Assembly: GCA_964554875.1 (NCBI GenBank)
Contig: CAZKQJ010000003.1
Location: 62,001 to 126,000 of the forward strand
Reading direction: 5' to 3'
DNA length: 64,000 nt
DNA from: Marispirochaeta sp964554875
Lineage (GTDB): Bacteria > Spirochaetota > Spirochaetia > JC444 > Marispirochaetaceae
Part shown: positions 16,690-25,557 of the stretch, in pieces
Layout of the letters: the number at the start of each line of letters is the position of its first letter
How positions within the stretch are numbered: the stretch's first letter is position 1
Position numbers and translations under genes: made by a program
The notes under the pieces: model-generated
Told to the model about the DNA's origin: nothing
What the model saw: the letters and a program-made list of their open reading frames with translations, nothing else
Databases searched by the model: none

Positions 16690-19600
16690 ATGACCGAAAC
16701 CCAAACCGACCCCGGAAAACTGAAGAAACTCCTCCCCCACACCATGGGATCGGAGCGGCACCGGCTTTCCCGGATACTATCCGGTGCAGGGAAGGATCCC
16801 CAGCGCCTGGAGAATGCGGCACTAAGGATACTCGAGTCCGTGGAACAGAGACGCAGAAGAGCCGAAGGACTGCCGAGTCCGGACTATCCGGAGGAGCTTC
16901 CCATTACCGCGCGGAAGGACGAGATCGTCGCCGCAATCAGGGAACATCAGGTAATCATCCTCTCGGGAGAAACCGGGTCCGGAAAATCCACCCAGATACC
17001 CAAGATGTGCCTGGAAGCAGGCAGAGGCGTGGACGGGCAGATAGGCTGCACCCAGCCCCGGAGGATCGCCGCCCTGAGTCTGGCAGGCCGGGTTGCCGAG
17101 GAACTCGGTGACAAGGAAAAACAGTGGGTCTCCAGTAAAATCCGTTTCCAGGAGTCCGGCTCCGATGATGCCTACATAAAGTTCATGACCGACGGAATCC
17201 TGCTGGCGGAAACTCAGTCGGACCGTTTTCTTAATCGCTACGATACCCTGATTATCGACGAGGCCCATGAACGGAGCCTGAATATCGACCTGATCCTGGG
17301 CATCCTGCGGAAGCTCCTGAAAAAGCGCAGGGACCTCAAGCTGATTATAACCTCCGCAACCATCGACACGGAGAAGTTTTCCGCCGCCTTCGACAAGGCT
17401 CCCATTTTCGAGGTCTCCGGAAGAACCTATCCGGTGGATGTGATCTACCAGCCAGAGGCCGGAAACGCTGAAGAGCTCTCCTACGTGGAACAGGCTGTAG
17501 CCGCGGTGGAGAACATCTGCCGTACAAGCCGCGATGGAGATATCCTTGTCTTCATGCCCACCGAGGCGGACATCCGGGAAACCTGCGACGGCATCGAGGC
17601 CCTGGGAACAAGCTCACTGACGGTCCTGCCCCTGTTTGCCAGGCTGACCTCCGCCGCCCAGGGCAGAATCTTCACGTCCCACCCGGGCCGCAAGGTGGTG
17701 GTGGCAACCAACGTCGCTGAAACCTCCATAACAATTCCGGGAATAGTCTACGTGGTAGATACGGGACTGGCCCGTATTTCGACCTACTCCCCCGCCTCCC
17801 GGACTACTGCCCTGCCGGTTTCTCCCATATCTCGTTCCTCGGCGGACCAGCGGAAGGGCCGGGCCGGACGGGTCCGCCCGGGGGTCTGTATACGCCTCTA
17901 TCTGGAAGAGGACTATCAGAGCCGCGAGGAGTTCACCAAGCCGGAAATCCTCCGGGACAATCTGGCGGACGTAATCCTGCGCATGGTATCCCTGCGTCTT
18001 GGAGATGTGGAGGATTTTCCCTTTATCGACAAACCATCGACCCGCCACTTGAGCGACGGAATCGGCATACTCCGGGAACTCGGAGCCCTTACCCGGGACA
18101 GACGAGGGGGACTTCAGCTTACCCGCTACGGCCGTCTCATGGCCCGGCTCCCCCTGGACCCGCGCTTTTCCAGAATGCTTATCGAAGCCGCCGAGCAGGG
18201 CATTCTGCGGGATACCGCCGTGATTGTGTCCGTACTGACCATCCAGGACCCCCGGGACCGGCCCCAGGGAGAAGAAGACAAGGCGGATTCCGCCCACAGG
18301 AAATTCCTGGACCCCGAGTCGGACTTTGTCAGTCTCCTGAATATCTGGGAGGAGTACCACCAGGTATGGCGACAGGTACGCAGCCAGGGCAGAATGCGCA
18401 AATACTGCAGCCAGAACTACCTGAGCTACCGCCGAATGAAAGAGTGGCGGGACATTCACCTTCAGGTTACCTCCCTGTTGAAGGAACAGGGATACGAGAT
18501 CAAAGCGCCCGTATTGAGCAGAACAGCGGAAAAAAAAGGCGAGCCCTCTCCGTGGTATACAGCCCTGCATATCTCCATACTGACCGGGCTGCTCTCAAAT
18601 ATCGCTGAAAAAAAGGAGAAAAACATCTATACCGCCGCAAGGAACCGGGAGGCAATGATTTTTCCCGGATCGGGGCTCTTCGGCAAGGGTCCGTCCTGGC
18701 TTGTAGCCGCAGAGATGGTCCGGACCAGCAGGCTCTTTGCCCGGACCTGCGCCGGGATTGAACCTGCCTGGCTGGAAAAGATTGCCACCGGTCAGTGCAG
18801 CTACAGCTATCATGGGGCCGTCTGGGCGGAAAAGCAGATGGAAGTTACCGCGGTAGAGCAGGTACGCCTCTACGGTCTTTTGATAAATCCCGGAAGGACC
18901 GTCGCCTACGGCAGAATCAATCCCCGGGAAGCCTCGGATATATTCATCAGGGAAGGCATCATGGAAGGACGTTACGACTTCCGCCGGATACACCGTGTTC
19001 TCCCCGTCCTGGAAAGAAACAGGAACACCCTGCAGGGAATCCTCAAACTGGAGGAGAAGCTGCGGCGCCAGGACATCTACTGCGGCGACGAGGAACTCTT
19101 CCGTTTTTACCGGGAGAGGATTCCCCCGGAGGTGTACGATTTCAAGGGTCTGGAGAAGTACCTGAAGACTCTCCCGGAAGGAATGAAGCAGCTGCAACTC
19201 TCCCGGGAAGATATCATGCTCTACAATCCGGACAGCGAAATCCTGGAACGTTTTCCCTCGGAGGCATTAATAGACGGTCACCGTATAGACCTGGAATACG
19301 TCTTCGATCCCCAGCGCCCGGAAGACGGGGTTACCGCCCTGATTCCCGAGCGTATAAGCCGTGACCTCACGACCCCGGTCTTTGACTGGCTGGTCCCGGG
19401 TCTTTTTGAAGAGAAGGTCAGTTGCCTCATGAAGGGGCTGCCCAAGGAGTACCGCCGCCGACTTGCTCCGGTATCGGAGAGCGCAAAGAGGGTGGCACGG
19501 AATATGCCGCGGAATACCCGGGAACGGCTGGTCGTCGCTTTGAGCCGCTACATTCAGGAGGAGTTCGGATTTCTCATTCCCGAAGCCGCCTGGGACGAGG

Positions 19601-20631
19601 AATCCCTGCCCCCTCACCTGAAGATGCGTTTTACCGTGGTCGATGCCCGGGGCAGGAGGCTGACGGAGGGCCGGGACCGGGAGGTTCTTACCTCGGCGGG
19701 ACCATCGAAGCACCTGACCGGCAGCCTGGAAAAGCTGAAACGTTCCTGGGAAATCGAGGAGCTTCGCGTCTGGGACTTCGATGAGATCCCCGAGCGGGTG
19801 GAGGGAGACGACGGACTGCCGGCCTTCCCGGCCCTTACACCCGAAGGTAAACAGGTCGCCCTGCGGCTCTATCTGAGCGCCGAGGAGGCGGCGGGAATAC
19901 ACCCCGACGGGGTGGCCCTGCTGATCTACCGTTCCTTTGCCGACATTCTTAAAACCTTCCGCCACGAGTTCATGCTGGGAAAGGAGTATCAGCTCAAAGT
20001 ACTGCCCCTTGGCGGCCTGGAGAGTTTTAACGAGGGAGTCTGGCGCTCCCTGACCATGAGGATCTTCCGCCGAAATATCAGAAGCAGAGCTGAATACCAG
20101 AAATTCTCCGAGTGGATAAAGCCGCGACTCTACTCGGAACTGAAGGAGCTGTATAAGCCGGTACTGAAGGTTCTGGAGGAGTATGCCCAGGTACGGGAGA
20201 GTCTGTCCCGGCTTGAGTCGAAGGAAGGTTCCCGGAAAGGGGTCAAAAGGTTCCTGTCGGTTCGGCGCAAGGAGCTTGAGAATCTCGTACCCCGGGAGTT
20301 CTATCGACTCTACGATAAAGAGGAACTAAAAGAGATACCCCGCTTTCTCAGGGCTCTGAAAACCCGCATCGAAAAGGGGGCGGTAAACCCGGCGGCGGAT
20401 GCCGAAAAAGCCTCCGATCTAATCCCCTACCTCAGCTGGTACCGGGAGACCCGGGATCAACTGAAGGAGAGGAGCGGCATGAGCTATGCGAAGAGGCAGG
20501 CCTTGAAGGAGTACCGCTGGGCCCTGGAGGAGTATAAAATCCAGCTCTTTGCCCAGGAAATGGGTACCCGGATAAAGATCAGCCCCCAGCGTCTGGACAA
20601 GCGCATCAGGACTATCGAAGAGATGATATAG
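16690..20631 (+). CDS. hrpA: ATP-dependent RNA helicase HrpA (DEAH box)
   Basis: This 1313-residue protein has the full HrpA layout: N-terminal lead (about 1-75), RecA1 with Walker A GETGSGKST (about 95-103), TQPRRIAA, DEAH box IIDEAHERS (about 188-196), SAT motif (SATID), RecA2 with QRKGRAGRV (about 387-395), the winged-helix/ratchet HA2 region, an OB-fold and the long C-terminal domain (DUF3418-like) rich in Arg and Glu. HrpA unwinds RNA and resolves stalled or structured mRNAs and ribosomes. Length matches E. coli HrpA (about 1300). The ATG is not preceded by a ribosome site. Its 3-prime end overlaps the convergent decayed diguanylate cyclase by 20 bases. Confidence 0.95.
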   Translation: MTETQTDPGKLKKLLPHTMGSERHRLSRILSGAGKDPQRLENAALRILESVEQRRRRAEGLPSPDYPEELPITARKDEIVAAIREHQVIILSGETGSGKSTQIPKMCLEAGRGVDGQIGCTQPRRIAALSLAGRVAEELGDKEKQWVSSKIRFQESGSDDAYIKFMTDGILLAETQSDRFLNRYDTLIIDEAHERSLNIDLILGILRKLLKKRRDLKLIITSATIDTEKFSAAFDKAPIFEVSGRTYPVDVIYQPEAGNAEELSYVEQAVAAVENICRTSRDGDILVFMPTEADIRETCDGIEALGTSSLTVLPLFARLTSAAQGRIFTSHPGRKVVVATNVAETSITIPGIVYVVDTGLARISTYSPASRTTALPVSPISRSSADQRKGRAGRVRPGVCIRLYLEEDYQSREEFTKPEILRDNLADVILRMVSLRLGDVEDFPFIDKPSTRHLSDGIGILRELGALTRDRRGGLQLTRYGRLMARLPLDPRFSRMLIEAAEQGILRDTAVIVSVLTIQDPRDRPQGEEDKADSAHRKFLDPESDFVSLLNIWEEYHQVWRQVRSQGRMRKYCSQNYLSYRRMKEWRDIHLQVTSLLKEQGYEIKAPVLSRTAEKKGEPSPWYTALHISILTGLLSNIAEKKEKNIYTAARNREAMIFPGSGLFGKGPSWLVAAEMVRTSRLFARTCAGIEPAWLEKIATGQCSYSYHGAVWAEKQMEVTAVEQVRLYGLLINPGRTVAYGRINPREASDIFIREGIMEGRYDFRRIHRVLPVLERNRNTLQGILKLEEKLRRQDIYCGDEELFRFYRERIPPEVYDFKGLEKYLKTLPEGMKQLQLSREDIMLYNPDSEILERFPSEALIDGHRIDLEYVFDPQRPEDGVTALIPERISRDLTTPVFDWLVPGLFEEKVSCLMKGLPKEYRRRLAPVSESAKRVARNMPRNTRERLVVALSRYIQEEFGFLIPEAAWDEESLPPHLKMRFTVVDARGRRLTEGRDREVLTSAGPSKHLTGSLEKLKRSWEIEELRVWDFDEIPERVEGDDGLPAFPALTPEGKQVALRLYLSAEEAAGIHPDGVALLIYRSFADILKTFRHEFMLGKEYQLKVLPLGGLESFNEGVWRSLTMRIFRRNIRSRAEYQKFSEWIKPRLYSELKELYKPVLKVLEEYAQVRESLSRLESKEGSRKGVKRFLSVRRKELENLVPREFYRLYDKEELKEIPRFLRALKTRIEKGAVNPAADAEKASDLIPYLSWYRETRDQLKERSGMSYAKRQALKEYRWALEEYKIQLFAQEMGTRIKISPQRLDKRIRTIEEMI

Positions 20632-21407
20632 GCCCCTCCCTGGAGACCTGATTACGTCCATTTCCTTTTGCATGATACAGCGCGGAATCCGCCCTCTCGA
20701 ATAAGCTCTTTACTGTATCGTTTCGCCGGAAGCCGGCTGCACCGATACTAACCGTAACCCGGTAATCGGGGACAAAATCGGTGGATTCAATTTTCCGGCG
20801 AATCAGCTTACCGAGGCTCATGATAACCTGGTCGCCGCTTGAGTGGCCGAGATTATCATTCAGCTTCTTAAAATGATCTTTATCAAGCACCAGCAGAGAG
20901 AAGGGACGTGCGTACCTCTCAGCCTCGGCAATACGTCTTTTAAATTCCTCATAAAAAGTAGGGCGGTTGAGCACTGAGAACCAGGGAATTCGACATACGC
21001 CAAAGCTCTTCGCTGCGGTGCAGGATTTCACTTCTGCTTTCCGCCGATAAAGGCCTTACGGATGTATCAAACATATGGATCAGGTCGTCGAAATCATTTT
21101 TCAAATCTTCAAACAAGGTCAGGGAGTCAATAGAATCGGAGGAGATGGAACGTTCCCTGACTATCAGAAGAAGCTCATTTTTATTCTCCTGAATACCGTT
21201 CCTGATTCTGCCGTTCGGCGCCTCCAGAAGCTCCAGGTTTATATATTGCTGAATTGCCCCGCGGACCTGTCCCAGTCTGTTTACGATAAATGTGTCCTGA
21301 TGACTTCTGTGAACATACCAGACAACCACCGCAGCATCAAAAACGAGAAGGAGAAACAGTACTATTGCCAGAATGCTAATTCCCCGGGAAACTCGATGAT
21401 TTCTCAT
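20612..21407 (-). pseudogene. Decayed membrane-anchored diguanylate cyclase
   Basis: The 5-prime frame (21407 to about 20949) encodes an N-terminal membrane helix (ISILAIVLFLLLVFDAAVVV), a helical sensor region and an N-terminal start of a cyclase gene, then stops. A second frame (about 21000 to 20612) continues as a GGDEF-family domain: VLNRPTFYEEFKRRIAEAERYARPFSLLVLDKDHFKKLNDNLGH, then KLIRRKIESTDFV. It jumps directly to RVTVSIGAAGF and FERADSALYHAKGNGRNQV, so the segment with the GGDEF active loop is missing (join near 20760). A frameshift plus an internal deletion means no cyclic-di-GMP could be made. The remnant overlaps hrpA at its end. Confidence 0.85.
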
Positions 21408-21441
21408 TTGCAGCTTACTATATGCGAAAGATGCGTATATT

Positions 21442-21978
21442 TCAAATAATATTTTCTATCCGGATCACGATTACAGTACCTTCCAGTACGAATTGTGTAC
21501 CGTTGGCAACCCCGGGGGGCAGGTCGATTACAGCTTCCGAGACCCCGCCGGTACGCGCGCCGCAGAAAGGGCAGGGTCCGGGGAAAAACCCCTGGAAGGC
21601 AGAACAGAAGAGACAGCCCTCTTCCCGGGCGGAGGAAAGGGGAATCCTGAAACATCCTCCCCTGGCGGCCTCAATCGGGCTCAGCACAAGATCTATATCC
21701 GCTTCGGCAAACTGACGGTGAAAAGTCTGTCCCTGCTTTTGGGGACGTTGTTTTAAGGAATCCCGCCGGCGCCGGGCATCATATTCCTGACGCTTTTCCG
21801 GGTCACTCAGAACCTCGTAAGCCTCCCGGGCGGCCCGAAAATCTTCCGTCTCTTCCGGGCTTCCGGTCATGTCCGGGTGGCAGCTCTTGACACGTCGCCG
21901 GTAGGCATCCCGAATCTCATCCTGCGAGGCCTGGGAACCCAGGCCAAGCGAACCGTAATGATTTGGAATCCCAGTCAT
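21442..21978 (-). CDS. DnaJ-like protein with short zinc-binding segment
   Basis: The 178-residue protein begins with a J domain (about 7-67) with the HPD triad (KSCHPDMTG) that stimulates the Hsp70 ATPase. A linker of basic and Gln-rich residues follows, then a compact segment containing CLFCSAFQGFFPGPCPFCGARTG, two CxxC pairs as in one zinc centre of DnaJ, and a short beta-rich end (VIDLPPGVANGTQFVLEGTVIVIR) like the DnaJ C-terminal substrate-binding domain. Full DnaJ has about 375 residues and two zinc centres, so this is a reduced co-chaperone. It lies divergently opposite the hsp20 pair, which supports a stress role. Confidence 0.83.
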   Translation of the reverse strand: MTGIPNHYGSLGLGSQASQDEIRDAYRRRVKSCHPDMTGSPEETEDFRAAREAYEVLSDPEKRQEYDARRRRDSLKQRPQKQGQTFHRQFAEADIDLVLSPIEAARGGCFRIPLSSAREEGCLFCSAFQGFFPGPCPFCGARTGGVSEAVIDLPPGVANGTQFVLEGTVIVIRIENII

Positions 21979-22020
21979 ATGGTAAATTTTACCCTTTCAT
22001 TTCCTATCGTCAAGGGGGTT

Positions 22021-22064
22021 TGTGAGTCAGAATGACACAGACAATGTCGGCTGCTTCCCGGGAA
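22021..22064 (+). promoter_or_regulatory. Candidate enhancer sites for the hsp20 sigma-54 promoter
   Basis: An imperfect dyad TGTGAGTCAGAATGACACA (22021-22039) and a perfect 10-base palindrome TTCCCGGGAA (22055-22064) lie 105-150 bases before the sigma-54 element, the usual distance for activator binding. The activator is not known. Confidence 0.3.
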
Positions 22065-22167
22065 CTGTCGTTTTTTGCCCAATTTCTTTCATGAACAGAG
22101 ACTCGGCCAGGAACCATGGAGTCCATATCTCCTTATAATAGAACAAGTTACATATCATGAAGCCACC

Positions 22168-22183
22168 TGGCACGATTATTGCA
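22168..22183 (+). promoter_or_regulatory. Sigma-54 promoter of the hsp20 operon
   Basis: TGGCACGATTATTGCA matches the sigma-54 consensus TGGCACR-N4-TTGCW at every defined base, with the GG and GC pairs correctly 10 bases apart. It is 46 bases before the first hsp20 start codon and oriented towards it, so transcription needs RpoN and an enhancer-binding protein. Confidence 0.88.
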
Positions 22184-22228
22184 TATTAATTATTAGAAAG
22201 ATAAAACCCTGTTAGGAGGAGGTAGAAT

Positions 22229-22684
22229 ATGGCACTTGTACGATACCGCAATTCCATCGACCCGTGGCGGGAATTTGAACGGCTCAGGGATGAGATTAAT
22301 GATCTCTTCGATTTTGATCAGACCAGCGGAAGCCGCGGCCTCTTCGACCGCCATGTGTCCCCGGCCCTGGATGTAATCGAGGGTCCCGACAGCTTCACAG
22401 TCATGTGTGAACTTCCCGGCATCGAGCAGAAAGACATAGAGCTGTCCCTCACCGGAAACGTACTTACCGTCAAGGGAGAGCGTTCCCCGGAGAAAGACAA
22501 AAACACCGGGAAGGTCTATCGGCAGGAGTCGTGGAGCGGGACTTTCCAGCGGACAATATCCCTGCCCCAGACTGTGGATGCTGACAGGAAGGTGGATGCT
22601 GTTCTGGAAAACGGGATACTGACCCTGACCCTGCCCAAGAAGGAAGAGGCGAAACCCAAGCAGATCTCGATCAAGGTACAATAG
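22229..22684 (+). CDS. Small heat-shock protein Hsp20 (first of pair)
   Basis: The 151-residue alpha-crystallin-family chaperone has an N-terminal arm (about 1-40), the crystallin domain (about 45-140) with ELPGIEQKDIELSLTGNVLTVKGER, and the closing A-x-x-x-x-G-I-L motif (AVLENGILTLTLPKKE). It holds unfolding proteins in soluble complexes without ATP. GGAGGAGG stands before the ATG. It is the first gene of a two-gene operon behind a sigma-54 promoter. The N-terminus RYRNSIDPWREFERLRDEINDLFD is typical of Hsp20 class A. Confidence 0.93.
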   Translation: MALVRYRNSIDPWREFERLRDEINDLFDFDQTSGSRGLFDRHVSPALDVIEGPDSFTVMCELPGIEQKDIELSLTGNVLTVKGERSPEKDKNTGKVYRQESWSGTFQRTISLPQTVDADRKVDAVLENGILTLTLPKKEEAKPKQISIKVQ

Positions 22685-22698
22685 GAAGGAGGCGAATT

Positions 22699-23067
22699 AT
22701 GGCAGAAAAGAACTTGGAGAAACGATCGGAAACCCGGCCCACGGTTCGCGCCTGCTGCGACGTTCTGGAAAAGGACGGGGAAATCACCCTGAAGCTGGAG
22801 ATGCCCGGCGTAACCAAAGAGGGACTCAAGGTTAACATCGACGGAGACCAGCTGGAAATACGCGGCATGCGGGATGTACGAATTCCCGAAGGGGGTGAGT
22901 ACCTGATACACGAAATCCGGGATGCCGACTTCTATCAGCTATATACCATTGATGAAACCATCGACCGCAACAAGATCGATGCTTCCCTGAAGAATGGAGT
23001 CCTGACCCTCAAGCTTGGCGTAAAGGAGTCCCAGAAACCGCGGAGAATTGAAATCGCGGCAAAATAG
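22699..23067 (+). CDS. Small heat-shock protein Hsp20 (second of pair)
   Basis: The 122-residue protein is a shorter alpha-crystallin chaperone: RACCDVLEKDGEITLKLEMPGVTKEGLKVNIDGDQLEIRG and the C-terminal ASLKNGVLTLKLG. It lacks most of the N-terminal arm of its neighbour. It begins 14 bases after the first gene, with AAGGAGG before its start, and shares the sigma-54 promoter. Paired Hsp20 proteins often form mixed oligomers. A terminator follows. Confidence 0.92.
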   Translation: MAEKNLEKRSETRPTVRACCDVLEKDGEITLKLEMPGVTKEGLKVNIDGDQLEIRGMRDVRIPEGGEYLIHEIRDADFYQLYTIDETIDRNKIDASLKNGVLTLKLGVKESQKPRRIEIAAK

Positions 23068-23089
23068 ATTAAAAGAGCTGTACCCCTGG

Positions 23090-23116
23090 ACCCGCCGGAA
23101 ACGGCGGGTTCTTTAT
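23090..23116 (+). terminator. Terminator of the hsp20 operon
   Basis: A perfect 8-bp stem (ACCCGCCG 23090-23097 with CGGCGGGT 23102-23109) with a GAAA tetraloop is followed by a T-rich run. Confidence 0.88.
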
Positions 23117-23174
23117 TCGCCGGGGTAACTGAGGGGCATCGCCGATGCGGACCTCGTCTTATAAAGGGATCGGC

Positions 23175-23258
23175 AAATCCCCGTCGTTCCAGAGTACCCT
23201 TGAGATCCGTGGCAACAATAAACTCGTTTTCCACAATCAGCAGGTTTTTTCCCGTCAT
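23175..23258 (-). pseudogene. Remnant of a response-regulator receiver domain
   Basis: The minus strand from 23258 encodes MTGKNLLIVENEFIVATDL followed by KGTLERRGF, which is the first strand and helix of a CheY-like receiver, including the acidic pair (E-N-E) position. After about 28 residues the similarity stops and the frame runs into the hsp20 terminator region and the end of hsp20. The phospho-acceptor Asp is absent. It is a truncated leftover. The rest of the 335-base interval to moxR holds only two hairpins. Confidence 0.65.
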
Positions 23259-23308
23259 AGATTAGCAATACTATGTGATGAGTATATCTATTATGTCAAT
23301 TTTGTTAT

Positions 23309-23352
23309 TTCAATCCCCGGAAAATCCGGTTTTTCCGGGGATTGAATTTTTT
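23309..23352 (+). terminator. Perfect 16-bp inverted repeat with T-run before moxR
   Basis: TTCAATCCCCGGAAAA (23309-23324) and its exact complement (23331-23346) flank a 6-base loop, and six T follow. It has the form of a very strong intrinsic terminator, 50 bases before the moxR start. The other side is also A/T-rich, so it may work on both strands. Confidence 0.75.
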
Positions 23353-23401
23353 CCCCATAATCCCGATACTAAACTCCCAAATCACAATCCAAGGAGCCCC
23401 T

Positions 23402-24337
23402 GTGAGCCGAAGCGAGTGCGCCATGCTGGCCGAGAATACCGGAAAGGTTGTAGTAGGCAAGCAGCGCGCCATGGAGCTGCTGACTGTAGCCTTGATAGCG
23501 GAAGGGCATGTACTTCTCGAGGATGTGCCGGGCCTGGGAAAAACCCTGATGGCAAAATCCCTGGCAAAGAGTATAGACGGCAGCTTTCGACGTATCCAGT
23601 TTACTCCGGACCTGCTGCCCGCGGATATTACCGGATTCTCTGTGTATGATCAGAAAAGCGGCGATTTCGTTTTTCATCCCGGTCCCATCATGTGCAATGT
23701 ATTGCTGGCGGATGAAATCAATCGTACGATCCCCCGGACCCAGTCGAGCCTTCTGGAAAGCATGGGTGAGTTTCAGGTAACCGTAGACGGAAAGACCCTG
23801 CAGCTGCCGAAGCCGTTTTTTGTTATCGCGACCCAGAACCCCATAGAAATGGACGGGACTTTTCCGCTGCCGGAGGCGCAGCTTGACCGTTTTCTGATGC
23901 GCATAGATCTTGGTTATCCCTCCAGGGACGAAGAAATTCTCATTCTCGAACGCTTTCAGCAGGATGATCCCCTGGACAACCTGGAACCTGTTATTGATCC
24001 GGAACGCATCATCGATCTTCAACATGAGCGGAGCAGGGTTACCATCTCCTCTCCGGTGAGGGAGTATATAGCAGACCTTGTGGCCGCAACCCGCAGTCAC
24101 CCCAAGGTCCGCTTCGGTGTCAGCCCCCGGGGAGCAATTGGCATAATGCGGGCCTCCCAGGCACTGGCCCTGCTTCGGGGAAGGGACTTCACACTGCCGG
24201 ATGACGTAAAGGAACTCAGCGGCCCGGTACTCGAGCATCGCATAATATTGCGCCATGACGAGAGGACCCGGGGGGCCAGCGCCGCCGCCATTCTGGAGGA
24301 AGTACTCAGCTCGGTACCGGTTCCCATACCTGTGTAA
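23402..24337 (+). CDS. MoxR-family AAA+ ATPase
   Basis: The 311-residue ATPase has Walker A EDVPGLGKT (about 37-45), Walker B VLLADEIN (about 100-107), sensor 1 ATQNPIE and the sensor 2 region SPRGAIGIMRA. MoxR proteins act as chaperones that mature or regulate partner complexes, usually with DUF58/VWA proteins encoded next to them. GTG at 23402 is chosen because AAGGAG ends 5 bases before it; a longer reading to 23342 has no ribosome site and overlaps the hairpin. DUF58 and DUF4129 genes follow, giving a compact three-gene unit. Confidence 0.92.
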   Translation: MSRSECAMLAENTGKVVVGKQRAMELLTVALIAEGHVLLEDVPGLGKTLMAKSLAKSIDGSFRRIQFTPDLLPADITGFSVYDQKSGDFVFHPGPIMCNVLLADEINRTIPRTQSSLLESMGEFQVTVDGKTLQLPKPFFVIATQNPIEMDGTFPLPEAQLDRFLMRIDLGYPSRDEEILILERFQQDDPLDNLEPVIDPERIIDLQHERSRVTISSPVREYIADLVAATRSHPKVRFGVSPRGAIGIMRASQALALLRGRDFTLPDDVKELSGPVLEHRIILRHDERTRGASAAAILEEVLSSVPVPIPV

Positions 24338-24345
24338 AGGATTCC

Positions 24346-25557
24346 ATGAACGATCAGAGCACAACTTCCTACTCCAGCATCTTTTCCATGGGCTTCAGCC
24401 TCGGCCTTGTTTTTATTGTTCTGTTTATAGCTCTGGTGCAGAAAAACCTTGATCTGGCCCTCCCGGCAGGGGGTATGCTGATTATGGGGATCGGAACCCG
24501 GCTCTGGAGCCGTGCGTCCCTCTTCAGACTCGATATCAGTATCAATATGAGCGCAGACCGTCTTTTTCCAGGGGACGATCTTGGTCTGAGGGTAAAGCTC
24601 GAAAACCGAAAGATGCTGCCGATTATTGCCGGACTGGAGTTTCAATCCCCCGCCCTTCTGGATAACGAAAACCAGGATACTCTTCGAGGCGAAACCAGGC
24701 TGCTATCCTTCGAGAAGAGTGAACGGAGATGGAAACTGAGGGCAAAAAAGCGGGGCCTTGCCTCCCTGGGAGACATCCGGATCAGTTCAGGGGATATTCT
24801 CGGGCTTCACAAGCGGGAAAAACTCATAACTCATCCAGGAGAGATTATCATCTATCCGCAGCGGGGGGAGCTTCAGCCCCTGAACATTCCTTTCCAGGAG
24901 TTCTTCGGCATCAATGCTTCCAAAGGCCCGGTGGAAGATCCGGCCTGGTATGCCGGGACACGAGACTACAGCGGAAACAGGCCGGCGAGAAACATTCACT
25001 GGAAAGCCAGCGCCCGGCTCGGCAAACTGCAGGAAAAGCTTTATGAACCGACATCTCACCGCAAGGTCCTGCTGGTCCTGGACCTCTCGGACTTCAAACT
25101 GTTCGAGGAAGAGGAAACCTTAGAGCATCTTGTCACCAGCGTGGGAACCCTGGCCGCCGTCCTGATGGAGACAGGTGCTTCTTTTGGGCTTGTTACCAAC
25201 GCAGTTCTCTCGGGTGATTCAGGAGGTGTTCTGCCAATCGGCCGCGGTCCCGAGCACCTTGGAAAGCTTCTTGAGATTCTGGCCCGCATTGAGCACAGGG
25301 AAACAGACAATATCCTGCCTCTTCTCAAAACACTGGACCGGGGGGATCTTGGACTCGTGTATTGCGCAGCCCGAAAATCAGATATCATCGCCGACAATCT
25401 CTCCGACCTTCTCCCCCGCCGCCGACGACTTCTTTTTGTGTTCTCTTTTATCCCGGAAAAGGCCGAGGAGCTTTCCTCCTCCACCGGACTGGTCGAGCCG
25501 GTATTCTGGATGGACTTTCCTGCCTATCTCGCAGGGGAGATAGTCCATGTCGGGTAG
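24346..25557 (+). CDS. DUF58 (VWA-like) domain protein
   Basis: The 403-residue protein has two N-terminal membrane helices (about 12-50), a beta-rich region and the DUF58 core with DYSGNRPARNIHWKASARLGKLQEK (about 205-230), followed by a VWA-like segment KVLLVLDLSDFKLF. DUF58 proteins partner MoxR ATPases; the system is linked to envelope maintenance and stress tolerance in other bacteria. It starts 8 bases after moxR and overlaps the next gene by 11 bases, so the three are co-translated. Confidence 0.9.
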   Translation: MNDQSTTSYSSIFSMGFSLGLVFIVLFIALVQKNLDLALPAGGMLIMGIGTRLWSRASLFRLDISINMSADRLFPGDDLGLRVKLENRKMLPIIAGLEFQSPALLDNENQDTLRGETRLLSFEKSERRWKLRAKKRGLASLGDIRISSGDILGLHKREKLITHPGEIIIYPQRGELQPLNIPFQEFFGINASKGPVEDPAWYAGTRDYSGNRPARNIHWKASARLGKLQEKLYEPTSHRKVLLVLDLSDFKLFEEEETLEHLVTSVGTLAAVLMETGASFGLVTNAVLSGDSGGVLPIGRGPEHLGKLLEILARIEHRETDNILPLLKTLDRGDLGLVYCAARKSDIIADNLSDLLPRRRRLLFVFSFIPEKAEELSSSTGLVEPVFWMDFPAYLAGEIVHVG

